Source: Bog-473 sp963791455
GTDB lineage: Bacteria; Actinomycetota; Acidimicrobiia; Acidimicrobiales; RAAP-2
DNA: 64,000 nucleotides
NCBI GenBank assembly: GCA_963791455.1
Contig: CAWBSM010000002.1
Location: 620,001-684,000, forward strand
Direction of reading: 5' to 3'
The notes beneath the pieces are model-generated. The model did no database searches. It saw only the letters and a list, made by a program, of their open reading frames with translations, and was not told the DNA's origin. Positions 34,654-43,349 of the stretch are shown here, piece by piece. The position numbers were made by a program, and so were the translations under genes. Within the stretch, counting starts at the first letter, position 1, and every line of letters begins with the position of its first letter.

Positions 34654-35546
34654 CCATTGCCTCCGTCGCCGGATGGGAGGCCATCGGTGCGTACCGCGAG
34701 TTGTGCGGCCAGCGCGTCTTCACCATCGACGCGCCGTCCATCGGGCCCGAGCGTCACGCGCCCCTGCTCGTCTTGCACGGGTTCCCTACCTCGTCGTTCG
34801 ACTACGCCGCCGTGCTCGACGGGCTACGGGCCGGTCGTCGGGTGCTGCTGCTGGACATGGTGGGCTACGGACTCTCGGCCAAGCCCGACCGGGCCTACGC
34901 CATGGCGCTGCAGGCCGACGTCGCGGCCGCGTACGTCGCCGACCGCCACATCGAGCGGCTCGCCCTGCTCACCCACGACATGGGTGACACCGTCGGCGGT
35001 GAGCTCCTGGCGCGGCGCGCCGAGGGGAGCTGGCCGGTTGAGGTGACACGGCGCGTCGTGACGAACGGGAGCATCTACATCGAACAGGCACACCTGACCA
35101 ACGGCCAACAGATGCTGCTCGGTTTGCCCGACCACGTGCTCCCACCCGGGAGCCCGATCGACGCCGCGTCGATCACACAGAGCCTGCGCGACACGTTCAG
35201 CCCCGCGACGGCGCTCGTTCCGCCGGGCTGGCCCGAGGACCCCGTGCCGCCCGCGGCGGCGCTGGTCGTGCGCGACGACGGGCACCTCATACTGCCGCGC
35301 CTGATCCGCTACATCGAGGAGCGGCGGGCCAATGAGCGCCGCTTCACCGGGGCGATCGAGACGGACCCGTCGCCGCTGCACATCGTGTGGGGGCTCGACG
35401 ACCCGATCGCAGTCCCGTCCATGGTCGACACGTTGCTGACGGCCCGGCCCGACGCCACGGCCGTCCGCCTCGGGGGCGTCGGCCACTACCCCATGGTGGA
35501 AGCGCCGCAGCGCTTCCTCGACGCCGTGCTCGCCGGCCTGGTCTGA
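34650..35546 (+). CDS. alpha/beta hydrolase (MEST/haloalkane-dehalogenase-like)
   Basis: This 298-residue alpha/beta-fold hydrolase has the oxyanion region LVLHGFPTSSFDYAAVL, the nucleophile elbow LLTHDMGDTVGGELLAR with Asp as probable nucleophile, the acid in IVWGLDDPIAVP and the His in GGVGHYPMVEAPQRFL. A HDMGD elbow is shared with MEST-like proteins and epoxide or haloalkane hydrolases, so an ester-type intermediate on Asp is expected. The GTG start overlaps the preceding oxidoreductase stop. Substrate is unknown; co-translation suggests a two-step oxidation and hydrolysis. Confidence 0.86.
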   Translation: MTIASVAGWEAIGAYRELCGQRVFTIDAPSIGPERHAPLLVLHGFPTSSFDYAAVLDGLRAGRRVLLLDMVGYGLSAKPDRAYAMALQADVAAAYVADRHIERLALLTHDMGDTVGGELLARRAEGSWPVEVTRRVVTNGSIYIEQAHLTNGQQMLLGLPDHVLPPGSPIDAASITQSLRDTFSPATALVPPGWPEDPVPPAAALVVRDDGHLILPRLIRYIEERRANERRFTGAIETDPSPLHIVWGLDDPIAVPSMVDTLLTARPDATAVRLGGVGHYPMVEAPQRFLDAVLAGLV

Positions 35547-35887
35547 GGGTCCACCGGATCACCGGGTCACCGGGTCACATGAGGCCCCATGAAGCAGTCG
35601 CCGGCGGCCGGAGCAGCCCGGACGTCGCCGCCCAGCCGTATACAGTATACGGATCCTTCCGTAACCCCTGGGTTACGGAAGTCTCCATGACCTGGGCGGT
35701 CACCATCGAGGAATGAAATGCTGGCGGTCGGCCGTCGGGTGTGGTCGCCGATGTAATCCTTGCCGCCACGAGCGCGCCGTGAAGTCTGGTGCGGGACCTT
35801 GGGGACCATCGATTGTCGCTACGAGCACGAACCGGAGATTCCGCTTTTGCCACTGGTCCTCTCCCGGCGGCCACCGAGAGAGTGGAG
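35547..35887. other. non-coding stretch with IS110 left end and two palindromes
   Basis: This 340-base gap holds the 8-base array at 35553-35576, palindrome CCGTATACAGTATACGG at 35636-35652 and a second, 24-base palindrome at 35657-35680 (arms TTCCGTAACCC and GGGTTACGGAA). The IS110 left end at 35643-35660 overlaps both. The remaining 200 bases to the transposase start contain no supported protein frame and are where an IS110 guide (bridge) RNA would be expected. Confidence 0.6.
35553..35576. repeat. three tandem 8-base units
   Basis: ACCGGATC-ACCGGGTC-ACCGGGTC follows the hydrolase stop by a few bases. It resembles in style the 10-base array at 20801-20860. Confidence 0.8.
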
Positions 35888-37267
35888 GTGGCCGTGAAAC
35901 AGATCAGGAACAAGGTGGCTGGCCTCGATGTCCATCGCGACACCGTGGTGGCCGCCACGAGGATGACCCTTGGGAGCGGCGAGGTGGAGGTGCACAAGGC
36001 CCGCTTTTCGAGCACCCAGGCGGGTCTGGGCGAGCTGAGCGCCTTTCTCTTAGACGCCGGGGTGCGCACCGTGGCCATGGAGGCGACTAGCGTCTACTGG
36101 CGTCCGGTCTATTACGCCTTGGAGGGCTCTTCGACGAGCTCTGGCTCTGCAACGCTGCGCACGTCAAGAACGTGCCGGGGCGAAAGAGCGACCTCTCTGA
36201 CGCCGAGTGGCTGGCTGATGTCGCCGCGCACGGGATGGTTAGGCCGTCTTTCGTCCCCCCGCCCGAGATCCGTGAGCTCCGCGAGATCACCCGCTATCGA
36301 AAGACCCAGATTGACGCTCGGGTCAAAGAGATCCAGCGCCTCGAAAAGGTCCTCCAAGACGCCGGGGTCAAGCTGACTTCGGTGGCCTCGACGGTGTGGT
36401 CGGCCTCCTCGCGCGCCATGCTCGAGGCCCTGATCGCAGGCGAGCGCGACCCCGCCGTCTTGGCCCAGATGGCCAAGGGCCGCATGCGCGACAAGATCGA
36501 TCTCCTCGAAGTGGCCCTCGACGGGACCTTCAAGGAGCACCACGGGTTCTTGTGCACCCAGATCATCGCCCACCTCGACTTCTTGGACGCCTCCATCGCG
36601 GCGCTGAGCGCCCAGATCAACGAGCGCCTTGCCCCTTTTGAGCCCCAGGTCGCGCTGTTGTGCACTATCCCGGGCATCTCGACCATGGCGGCCGAGGTCA
36701 TCGTGGCCGAGACCGGGGCCGACATGAGCCGGTTCCCGACACCGGGGCAGCTGTGCGCCTGGGCGGGCGTGGCCCCCGCCTCACATGAGTCCGCAGGCAA
36801 GCGCCGCCCTGCGGGCACCCGTCATGGCTCGCCCGCCCTGCGGCGCACCCTCATCGAGTGCTCGAGGGGGGCAGTGCGCACCAAGGGCAGCTACTACGGG
36901 GCCTTCTACAAGCGCGTCGCCCGGCGCCGCGGCCCCAACAAGGCGGCCGTCGCGGTGGCCCACTCCATCCTCGAGACGGCCTGGCACCTTCTCAGCACCG
37001 GCGCCACGTACGAAGACCCCGGAGCGGACTACTTCGAGCGCCGTTACGACCCTGCCCGCGAGGCACAGCGGCTCCAGCGCAGGATCGAGGCCCTCGGCTA
37101 CCGCGTCACCCTCACCGCCACCGCGGCCTGAGCTCCCCGAGACCTATCGCCTCCGCGACCAGCCTCCCTTCGCGCGCCGTCGCACCTCTCAGGAGAGGGC
37201 ATTTCACCGGAGGTTAAGCGATTTATCCTTCGTCAACTCACCCCATTTTGGAAGGTTCCATATACAG
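35643..37267 (+). mobile_element. IS110-family insertion sequence, about 1.6 kb
   Basis: A broken IS110 transposase gene is framed by an 18-base inverted repeat. CAGTATACGGATCCTTCC at 35643-35660 matches the reverse of 37250-37267 (CTGTATATGGAACCTTCC) at 15 of 18 positions. Left and right non-coding flanks are about 245 and 120 bases. IS110 proper usually lacks terminal inverted repeats whereas the IS1111 branch has subterminal ones, so the exact tips may lie slightly outside these marks. Confidence 0.7.
35888..37131 (+). pseudogene. IS110-family transposase (DEDD recombinase), frameshifted near 36125
   Basis: The N-terminal RuvC-like part (KVAGLDVHRDTVVAATR, VAMEATSVYWRPVYYALEG) is in one frame. 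The rest (FDELWLCNAAHVKNVPGRKSDLSDAEWLADV onward) is in another, with the transposase_20 domain IPGISTMAAEVIVAETGADMSRF and serine region PASHESAGKRRPAGTRHGS. Adding one G at GAGGGCTC (36122-36128) joins them into about 415 residues with a complete D-E-D-D set. The start is GTG 35888 or 35894. Either the copy is dead or the base was lost in assembly. Confidence 0.85.
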
Positions 37268-37327
37268 ATGGGGGAGGGTCTGCCGAGGGCGCGAAGCGCC
37301 GTGAACTGGGACGGGGCACGGCGGGAC

Positions 37328-38971
37328 TCAGGCCGGCGCCATCACTTTGAGCGTGCGCACCTCGGACGGAAGGCTGGCGTAGAGGTCGGCCACCAGGTCG
37401 TCGCGCACGGCGCGGCGCGCCGGGTCGTCCCACAGGTTCTCGAACTGGTGCGGGTCGTCGTCGACGTTGTAGAGCTCACCCGTGGCCATGCCGACGCCGC
37501 CCGGGCCGGTGCTCGACTGCTCGTACACGACGGGGCAGGGCTCGAGCACGGCGTCGCCCCAGACCTCCTCGAGCCCGTTGGGCTGCCCGGCCGTGGACGG
37601 CTCGTAGACCGTACAGAGCCAGCCGTCCCGGTAGAGCGAACGCAGGTGCATCCCGTAGCCGGGGAACTGGCTGTCCCACTCGCACAACGCTCGCTCGCGC
37701 CCGGGCTCGCCGTCGGCGAGCGGGAGGGCCCGGCCTTGCATCCACGGCGCCGGGGCCACGCCGGCGATGGCGCAGAACGTCGGCGCCAGGTCCACCTGCC
37801 CGACCGGGTCGGTGACCACCGCCGGGACGACGCCGGCGGAAGGAGCCGGCCGCCAGACAAAAGGCAGCCGCATGAGCGCATCGGTGTGATACGGACCCTT
37901 GTAGAGGAGGCCGAAGTCGCCCTGCAGCTCCCCGTGGTCGGTGGTGAACACGACGTCGGTGTTCTCCAGCCAGCCCCGCCGCGCGACCGTCTGCAGCACG
38001 CGCCCGCAGGCCTCGTCGACGAGCTCGTTCATGACGTGGACCTTGGCGTTGACCTCGCGGAGCTGGTCGCCGGTCAGCTTGGAGGGGACGAAGGCCGCCG
38101 GGCCGCCCTCCATGTTGGAGAACCGTCCCTCCCAGAAGGCGAGCCAGTGCGCGGGTTTGCGGGCCAAGACGGCCCGGATCGCCTCGTCGGAGCCGGGGTG
38201 GCCGGGCGGCAACGCCAGGTCCTGCCACGGGACCCGGTACAGCTCGGAAGCCGGCGGGTCCCACGGGTGGTGCGGGTCGGGGAAGGACATCCAGCAGAAC
38301 CACGGCTCGTCGGCGTCGAGCGAGTCGAGCCAGTCGACGGTGAGGTCGGCGACCCAGTCGGTGTGGTACCACTCGCGTGGGATCGGGTTGTTCTTCGTCT
38401 CCGGCGCCGCGGTGTCACCACCCGGTTCGGCCTGGAGCAACCCGGCGAAGCTGTGCAGGTGCTCGGGGTGGTGCTCCTTGAGCCAGCGGCCGTAGTGCGC
38501 GATGGGGTGGTCACCCCAGGCGGCGGCGTGCATGGCCTGCTCCGACCGCTCGAAGCCGCGCCAGCGCCCGGTGTCCCAACGGGCGACGCGGGCGTTCTCC
38601 TCGAACCGGTTCTGCGGGTCGAAGCCGGGCTCGAAGTGCGCCTTGCCCAACAGGGCGGTGCGGTATCCCGCCACGTCGTGCAGGTACTGGGCGACCGACG
38701 GCGCATCGACCGGGAGCGGGATGCCGTTGGCCACGACGCCGTGGGTGCGGACGTACTGGCCGGTCAGGATCGTGGAGCGGGCCGGCATGCACACCGTGTT
38801 CTGGTTGTAGGCGCGCCGGTAGTTGATGCCCTCGGCGGCCAGCCGGTCGACCACGGGCGTGCGGGCCACCGTGCCGCCGTTGCAGCCGAGGCTGTCGTGA
38901 CGTTGCTGATCGGTGGTGATGAAGAGGATGTTGCGCCCTCGGGCGACGGGCGGGGCGGCGACCTCAGACAC
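37328..38971 (-). CDS. sulfatase
   Basis: This 547-residue arylsulfatase-type hydrolase has metal-binding residues in NILFITTDQQRHDSLGC. The formylglycine site is VCMPARSTILTGQYVRTHG, a CxPxR motif whose Cys is converted by formylglycine-generating enzyme. TDHGELQGDFGLLYKGPYH supplies further active-site residues. No signal peptide is seen, so a cytoplasmic location is likely. Substrate is unknown; an alkyl or sugar sulfate is possible. The GTG start overlaps the stop of the upstream DUF1330 gene by eight bases. An IS110 element ends 60 bases downstream. Confidence 0.92.
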   Translation of the reverse strand: MSEVAAPPVARGRNILFITTDQQRHDSLGCNGGTVARTPVVDRLAAEGINYRRAYNQNTVCMPARSTILTGQYVRTHGVVANGIPLPVDAPSVAQYLHDVAGYRTALLGKAHFEPGFDPQNRFEENARVARWDTGRWRGFERSEQAMHAAAWGDHPIAHYGRWLKEHHPEHLHSFAGLLQAEPGGDTAAPETKNNPIPREWYHTDWVADLTVDWLDSLDADEPWFCWMSFPDPHHPWDPPASELYRVPWQDLALPPGHPGSDEAIRAVLARKPAHWLAFWEGRFSNMEGGPAAFVPSKLTGDQLREVNAKVHVMNELVDEACGRVLQTVARRGWLENTDVVFTTDHGELQGDFGLLYKGPYHTDALMRLPFVWRPAPSAGVVPAVVTDPVGQVDLAPTFCAIAGVAPAPWMQGRALPLADGEPGRERALCEWDSQFPGYGMHLRSLYRDGWLCTVYEPSTAGQPNGLEEVWGDAVLEPCPVVYEQSSTGPGGVGMATGELYNVDDDPHQFENLWDDPARRAVRDDLVADLYASLPSEVRTLKVMAPA

Positions 38972-39416
38972 CGGCGTCGTGCGCTCCGTTCCCGTGGCCA
39001 GGGCTCAGAGCATCGAGGAGGGGCTCGCAGGCCAACAGGACGGTGCGGTCGAGCCCGCGGGCGCGGTGTTCGTGTGCCTTCTCGTAGGAGGGCGACGTGA
39101 CCATGTCGACGAACGCGGCCCGGCTCGGGTACGAGACGAGCGCCACCAGGTCCCAGTCGTCGTCGGCGTCGCCGATCAACACGTGCTCGGGGCGCCCGAT
39201 CCAGATGACCCGCCCACCCCGGGCCTCGACCATCTTGACCACCTGGTCGCTGTAGTCACGGTAGGCGTGCACACCGGCCCTCTCGGCGTCGGCGCCCTCA
39301 GCGTTGCCCGCACCTTCCGGGGGGGCGAAGTGCAACAGGTTGATCATCACCACCTCGCCGTCGCGGCTGTCATGGGCGAATTCCGTGAACTGCTCTCTCG
39401 TCGGCGTGATGGCCAT
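38964..39416 (-). CDS. DUF1330-like protein
   Basis: This 150-residue small soluble protein has GEVVMINLLHF near the start and VVKMVEARGGRVIWIGRPEHVLIG, DLVALVSYPSRAAFVDMVTSPSYEKAHEHRARGLDRTVLLAC later, the pattern of DUF1330/EthD-like ferredoxin-fold proteins. The function of the family is unknown. It overlaps the sulfatase start, so it may be cotranslated with it and assist in the same pathway, but this is only inference. Confidence 0.78.
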   Translation of the reverse strand: MAITPTREQFTEFAHDSRDGEVVMINLLHFAPPEGAGNAEGADAERAGVHAYRDYSDQVVKMVEARGGRVIWIGRPEHVLIGDADDDWDLVALVSYPSRAAFVDMVTSPSYEKAHEHRARGLDRTVLLACEPLLDALSPGHGNGAHDAGV

Positions 39417-39523
39417 CGGTTCCCTCCCTGTCGAGCCTCGTGCTCGTTCTCACTGGCGTCGCCGCTGTGCTAGCCCATTTGGGTGAGGCCCGCCACTGGG
39501 CTGCGATCGCCGACCGGCACGGC

Positions 39524-40189
39524 TCACTCCGAGGTCAGCATCCGGTGCAGATCGAGCTCGAGCTCCTCCATGAGCTCGCCCAGGAGCCGCAGCCGTGACG
39601 CGACGGCATCCGCGGCCAGCAACCGCTGCGCGTCGTACGCGCTGACCGGGGCGAGCGCGCAGAGCTGCCACGAGGCGACTTCGGGCTCGCTGTCTTCGAA
39701 GGAGACGTCGGGCGGCAAGGGCGGCCCGCCGCCGTGCTCGGCCAGCACCGCCCGAGCCCGGCGCACCCGTTGGACCGCTGCCGCGAGGAGGGCGCCCGGG
39801 TCGTCCGGCGCGGGCAGCCCAGCGTGCTCGGGCCCGGGTTCGAGCGGGCGCTCCGCGACGAGCGCCACGGGATAGGGGTCGTCGGGGAGCCACTCGGTGA
39901 CCTCGATGCGGGCCTCGCCCCTGACCTCGAGCACCCAGCGACCGTCGGCCAGCGCGATGGCTTCGGTGATGACCCCGCGGGTGCCGAGCGTGGTGCGTTG
40001 GTCGCCGCCGCCGACCTCGGAGCCGCGGGAGATCAGGACGACGCCGAAGCGCCGATCGCCCGCCAGACAGTCCTGCATCAGCACCCGGTAGCGCGGCTCG
40101 AAGACGTGCAGCGGCATGGAGGCATGCGGGAACAACACAGCGCCCAGCGGGAACATGGGCAGACGGGTCCCGGGCATGAACCCCACCAT
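39524..40189 (-). CDS. Lon N-terminal-like (LON substrate-binding) domain protein
   Basis: This is a 221-residue stand-alone LON domain protein. LPMFPLGAVLFPHASMPLHVFEPRYRVLMQDCLAGDRRFGVVLI is the signature in pieces, then GTRGVITEAIALADGRWVLEVRGEARIEV and a C-terminal helical bundle ending LRLLGELMEELELDLHRML. There is no ATPase or protease domain. Such proteins are common in actinobacteria, and their role (perhaps substrate adaptor) is unproven. ATG 40187-40189 is chosen over further upstream options that only add an Arg-rich leader. Confidence 0.86.
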   Translation of the reverse strand: MVGFMPGTRLPMFPLGAVLFPHASMPLHVFEPRYRVLMQDCLAGDRRFGVVLISRGSEVGGGDQRTTLGTRGVITEAIALADGRWVLEVRGEARIEVTEWLPDDPYPVALVAERPLEPGPEHAGLPAPDDPGALLAAAVQRVRRARAVLAEHGGGPPLPPDVSFEDSEPEVASWQLCALAPVSAYDAQRLLAADAVASRLRLLGELMEELELDLHRMLTSE

Positions 40190-40795
40190 GGCACGGCTCG
40201 AGCGCACGCGCGGCACGAAGGCGCGCGCTGGTCCGTCTCGCCTCATCGAGCCGAGACGCGAGAAGGACCGGCCTCGGCGGCCGGCCCTTGACTCGCGTAG
40301 TTATTGTCTTCTGTCAGTGTGCAGGGCCCACGGTTCCTAGCCTGCGGCGCAGCGGGTGCGGGGGCCGCCTTGTCGGCCGGCCGGCACACGCACCGGCGCG
40401 AGCGCGGCCTCAGTCATACGCCGGACTTCACACCGTGGGAACTGCTCGAGGCGTCACCGAAACCGACATCGGTGACGCAACCTCAACCCGGTGGACCGAC
40501 CTCCTCGGTCGAGCGTGTCGATGGCATCGGACGCTCCTTTCCACTCGGGGCAATGGCGGGTGCTCCATTTGCCACTCGTTCGACTCCAGTATCTCCCTCG
40601 GCCCGCGGCGTGTGAACCCCACGCGAACAGGACATTCGCGAACGCCCTGGTGGGGACGGACGGTGTTACGCGAACTTCATCCATTTGTGACTCGAGTTGT
40701 GATTCGAGTTGTGATCCGTGTTGTGATCCAGGCCCGACGGCCAGGACGGGAAACCAGTCGAAGCACGCTGCCGCGGCTCCCCTAACCTCTGGCGC
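40190..40795. other. 600-base intergenic region without a recognised gene
   Basis: Several frames are open here but none gives a recognisable protein. The frame 40304-40615 has a stretch TPDFTPWELLEASPKP that could be a gene remnant. A TTGACT box at 40287-40292 might belong to a promoter. The last 110 bases contain a four-unit 12-base array (40686-40733) and the leader of the SDR gene. Confidence 0.4.
40686..40733. repeat. four tandem 12-base units upstream of an SDR gene
   Basis: TGTGACTCGAGT, TGTGATTCGAGT, TGTGATCCGTGT and TGTGATCCAGGC follow each other without spacers, 63 bases ahead of the SDR start. The TGTGA half-site at exact 12-base spacing could be an operator array or chance slippage. 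Confidence 0.85.
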
Positions 40796-41624
40796 ATGGC
40801 ACTCCCGACCCCCAAAGAGAACACCACCGCCATCGTGACGGGGGCCTCGTCCGGCATCGGCGCGGAACTCGCACGAGAGTTCGCCGCGCCGCGCCTACGG
40901 GGTGACCCTGGTGGCCCGGCGCGAGGAGCGACTGCGGCCGCTGGCGGACGAATTGGCCCGGGCCCACGCGATCCGCGCCGAGGTGATCGCCGGCGACCTG
41001 ACCGACGCGGATTGGCGCGCCACCCTCCCGGGCCTCGTCGCCGAGCGTGGCCTGACACCCGACATCTTGGTCAACAACGCGGGCTTCACCACCATGGGGC
41101 CGGTGCACCGCGCGGTGCGCGACGCGGAGCTCGCCATGATCCGCACCAACATCGAGGCGGTGGTCGACCTGTGCACGCTCTTCGTATCGGGCATGGTCAC
41201 CCGGCACCGCGGCGCGGTCCTCAACACCGCGTCGACCGCGGCGTTCCAGCCACTGCCCGGGCAGGCCGGGTACGGCGCCACCAAGGCCTTCGTGCTCTCC
41301 TACGGCCGCGCGCTGGGGGCCGAGCTGCGGGGCAAGGGCGTGACGGTGACGACATTGTGCCCGGGCCCGGTGGAAACCGGCTTCGCCGAGGCGGCGGGGA
41401 TGACCGACGACGAGGCCGCCGAGACGCTGCCGAGGTTCATGTGGGTGCCGGTCGCCGACGTGGCCCGGGCCGCGGTCGAGGGTTTGGCGGCCGGTCGCAG
41501 CGTCGTGATCCCAGGTGCGGTGAACCGCACGGCCGCCGCCCTGGTCCACCTCGTCCCCAAGTCGCTCCTCTTGCCCATGATGGCGCAGCGCCACCCTGCG
41601 CTGAAGCTGCAGCCCGAGGTCTAG
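40796..41624 (+). CDS. short-chain dehydrogenase/reductase, frameshifted near 40890
   Basis: The first 25 codons give MALPTPKENTTAIVTGASSGIGAELAREFAA with the cofactor motif TGASSGIG. After GCCGCGCCGCGCC the frame continues as YGVTLVARREERLRPLADELARAH one base out of step. Removing one base in 40885-40896 restores a normal SDR of about 275 residues. Later motifs are NNAGFTTMGPV, NTASTAAFQPLPGQAGYGATKAF (Ser, Tyr, Lys) and CPGPVETGF. The enzyme type is SDR family with unknown substrate. The 12-base array lies just upstream. Confidence 0.86.
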
Positions 41625-41682
41625 GGGTCCCCCGACAGCCCTCCGGGCTCCCGTAGATTCACCGCGCATCCTTCCGATCTCT

Positions 41683-41730
41683 GACTCCGACTCCGACTCC
41701 GATGCCGCGCCCGGTGTCGCGCCCGGTGTC
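41683..41730. repeat. short tandem repeats ahead of a membrane protein gene
   Basis: GACTCC occurs three times in a row at 41683-41700, then GCGCCCGGTGTC twice at 41707-41730. In the frame of the following membrane protein they would read Asp-Ser and Ala-Pro-Gly-Val repeats, but no start codon lies before them. Confidence 0.75.
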
Positions 41731-41826
41731 GCGCGCTCCATCTCGTCCCCGACGTCGTGGACGACATGGCTAGACCGACCGCTGTCGGGATGGTGGTGCG
41801 CGTGGTGGTGGGGCATCGCCACCGCG

Positions 41827-43281
41827 GTGTTCGTCGCGGTGGTCGTCGCGCTCGGAGGCCCGGCACGAGGCGACTCGCAGGAGTCCGTGCTCTCCGCGTG
41901 GGCGATCGCCCACGGTCAGTTCTCCTGCGCGTTCCCGTCGGGCCGGGGGGCGGTTCCCGGACCTTCGCCCTTCGCCGCCCCGGTCATTGCCCCCCTGTAC
42001 CCGCTCGTCACCGGCGCCCTCGCCGCGCTGGCACGCATCGGACACGGCGTTCCGTTCCCGTCCCCGGTCAGTCTCGGCCCGCACTGCGACAACGCGTTCC
42101 GTGCGATCAATCGATGGTCGACGAGCTCCGATGCCAACGCACCCACGGTCCGACTGGGTTATGGCGCGTGGTTGGTCCTCCTGGCCGGGGTCGTCGCTCT
42201 GTTACGGGCGTGTGGCCGCGGCCGCCGGCGCTGGGAACCCTTCACCCTGGTCGTCGTGGCGTGCCTGCCGCCCGTCTGGATGTGCGTCCAGAGCTTCTTC
42301 CACCCCCAGGACCTCGTCGCGCTCGGTCTCGCCCTCGGAGCGGTGGCCTGCGCCCGCAGAGACGCCTGGCTCTGGGCCGGCGTCCTCGTCGCGCTGGCGA
42401 CGCTCTCCCAGCAGTTCGCCCTCTTGGTGGCCGTGCCGCTCCTGGTGGTCGCGCCGGCCCCGAGGAAGCTGCGGTGTGCCGGGGCGGCGGCGGCCACGCT
42501 CGCCGTCGTGGCGCTCCCGCTTCTCGTGCTCGGCTCCGCGAGTGCGGCCCGGTCCACGTTGCTGGGCTCGGGAAACACGCAGAGTGGGAACGGCGGCACG
42601 GTGCTGTGGGAGTTCCACCGGCACGGTTGGGCGCTCCTCGTCGCCTCCCGGGTGGCACCTCTCGTGCTGTCCGCGCTGTTGGCCTGGTGGGTCGTTCGCC
42701 GGGTCGGTGCGGCGAAGGCGATGGAGCCGGCGTTGTTGGTCTCGCTGGTCGCCACCTCCCTCGGCCTACGGCTCGTTTTCGAACAGAACTTCTACGGCTA
42801 CTACTTCGCCGCACTGGCCGTCTCGTTGGTCCTGCTCGACGTCGTCCGAGGCCACGTGCGCGGCTCGGTGGTGGCGTGGTTGCTGGTCGCGTCACTCGCC
42901 TTCTTGTTCGGGCCCACGACGGCATACCTCGTCTTCGCTCGCGTGTCGTGGGACGCGGCGGCCGGCCGCGACGGCCCGCTCGTCGTCCTCGGGGTGGCCC
43001 TGGTGCTCCTCATCGTGGGCGTCGCCCGGCGCAGGACGCTCTGGGGCCTCGTGCTCTGCCTGGCGGTTGCGCTCGCCGCCCTGGCCACGTGGCCCGTTCC
43101 GGCGGACCACCTGAGCCCCCGCCTCCAGACGTGGTTCTGGCAGGCCTGGCTCGTTCTGCCCGGGTTGGTCCTGGCCGCAACGCCACTGCTCACCCTGCTG
43201 GCGCGGCACGGCGAGGAGGCGGAGGCGGCATCGCTTGACGGGGCGCGGCGCGCCCTGGCGCAACCCTCCGGCCCGACCTGA
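41827..43281 (+). CDS. multi-pass membrane protein, possibly GT-C glycosyltransferase-like
   Basis: This protein has 484 residues from GTG 41827. Ten or more hydrophobic segments are visible, for example LGYGAWLVLLAGVVALLRAC, LWAGVLVALATLSQQFALLV and YYFAALAVSLVLLDVV. The loop VWMCVQSFFHPQDLVALGLALGAVACARRDAW resembles the periplasmic Asp-containing part of mannosyltransferase-like GT-C/GT87 proteins, but I cannot name the family. The chosen start cuts a membrane helix: the same frame upstream reads WWCAWWWGIATA without any ATG, GTG or TTG, so the N-terminus may be lost through another indel or begin at an unusual codon. Confidence 0.68.
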   Translation: MFVAVVVALGGPARGDSQESVLSAWAIAHGQFSCAFPSGRGAVPGPSPFAAPVIAPLYPLVTGALAALARIGHGVPFPSPVSLGPHCDNAFRAINRWSTSSDANAPTVRLGYGAWLVLLAGVVALLRACGRGRRRWEPFTLVVVACLPPVWMCVQSFFHPQDLVALGLALGAVACARRDAWLWAGVLVALATLSQQFALLVAVPLLVVAPAPRKLRCAGAAAATLAVVALPLLVLGSASAARSTLLGSGNTQSGNGGTVLWEFHRHGWALLVASRVAPLVLSALLAWWVVRRVGAAKAMEPALLVSLVATSLGLRLVFEQNFYGYYFAALAVSLVLLDVVRGHVRGSVVAWLLVASLAFLFGPTTAYLVFARVSWDAAAGRDGPLVVLGVALVLLIVGVARRRTLWGLVLCLAVALAALATWPVPADHLSPRLQTWFWQAWLVLPGLVLAATPLLTLLARHGEEAEAASLDGARRALAQPSGPT

Positions 43282-43349
43282 GCGCCGGCCCACCCGCTAA
43301 CCTCGCGCCACGTCGCGGGTCACGACGACCCCAACCACTCAAGGGGCGC

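Noticed and set aside
40288..40785. Open frame in the 600-base gap before the SDR gene
   Set aside because: Its translation has no domain, unusual residue usage and its end is made of the 12-base repeat; no ribosome site precedes it.
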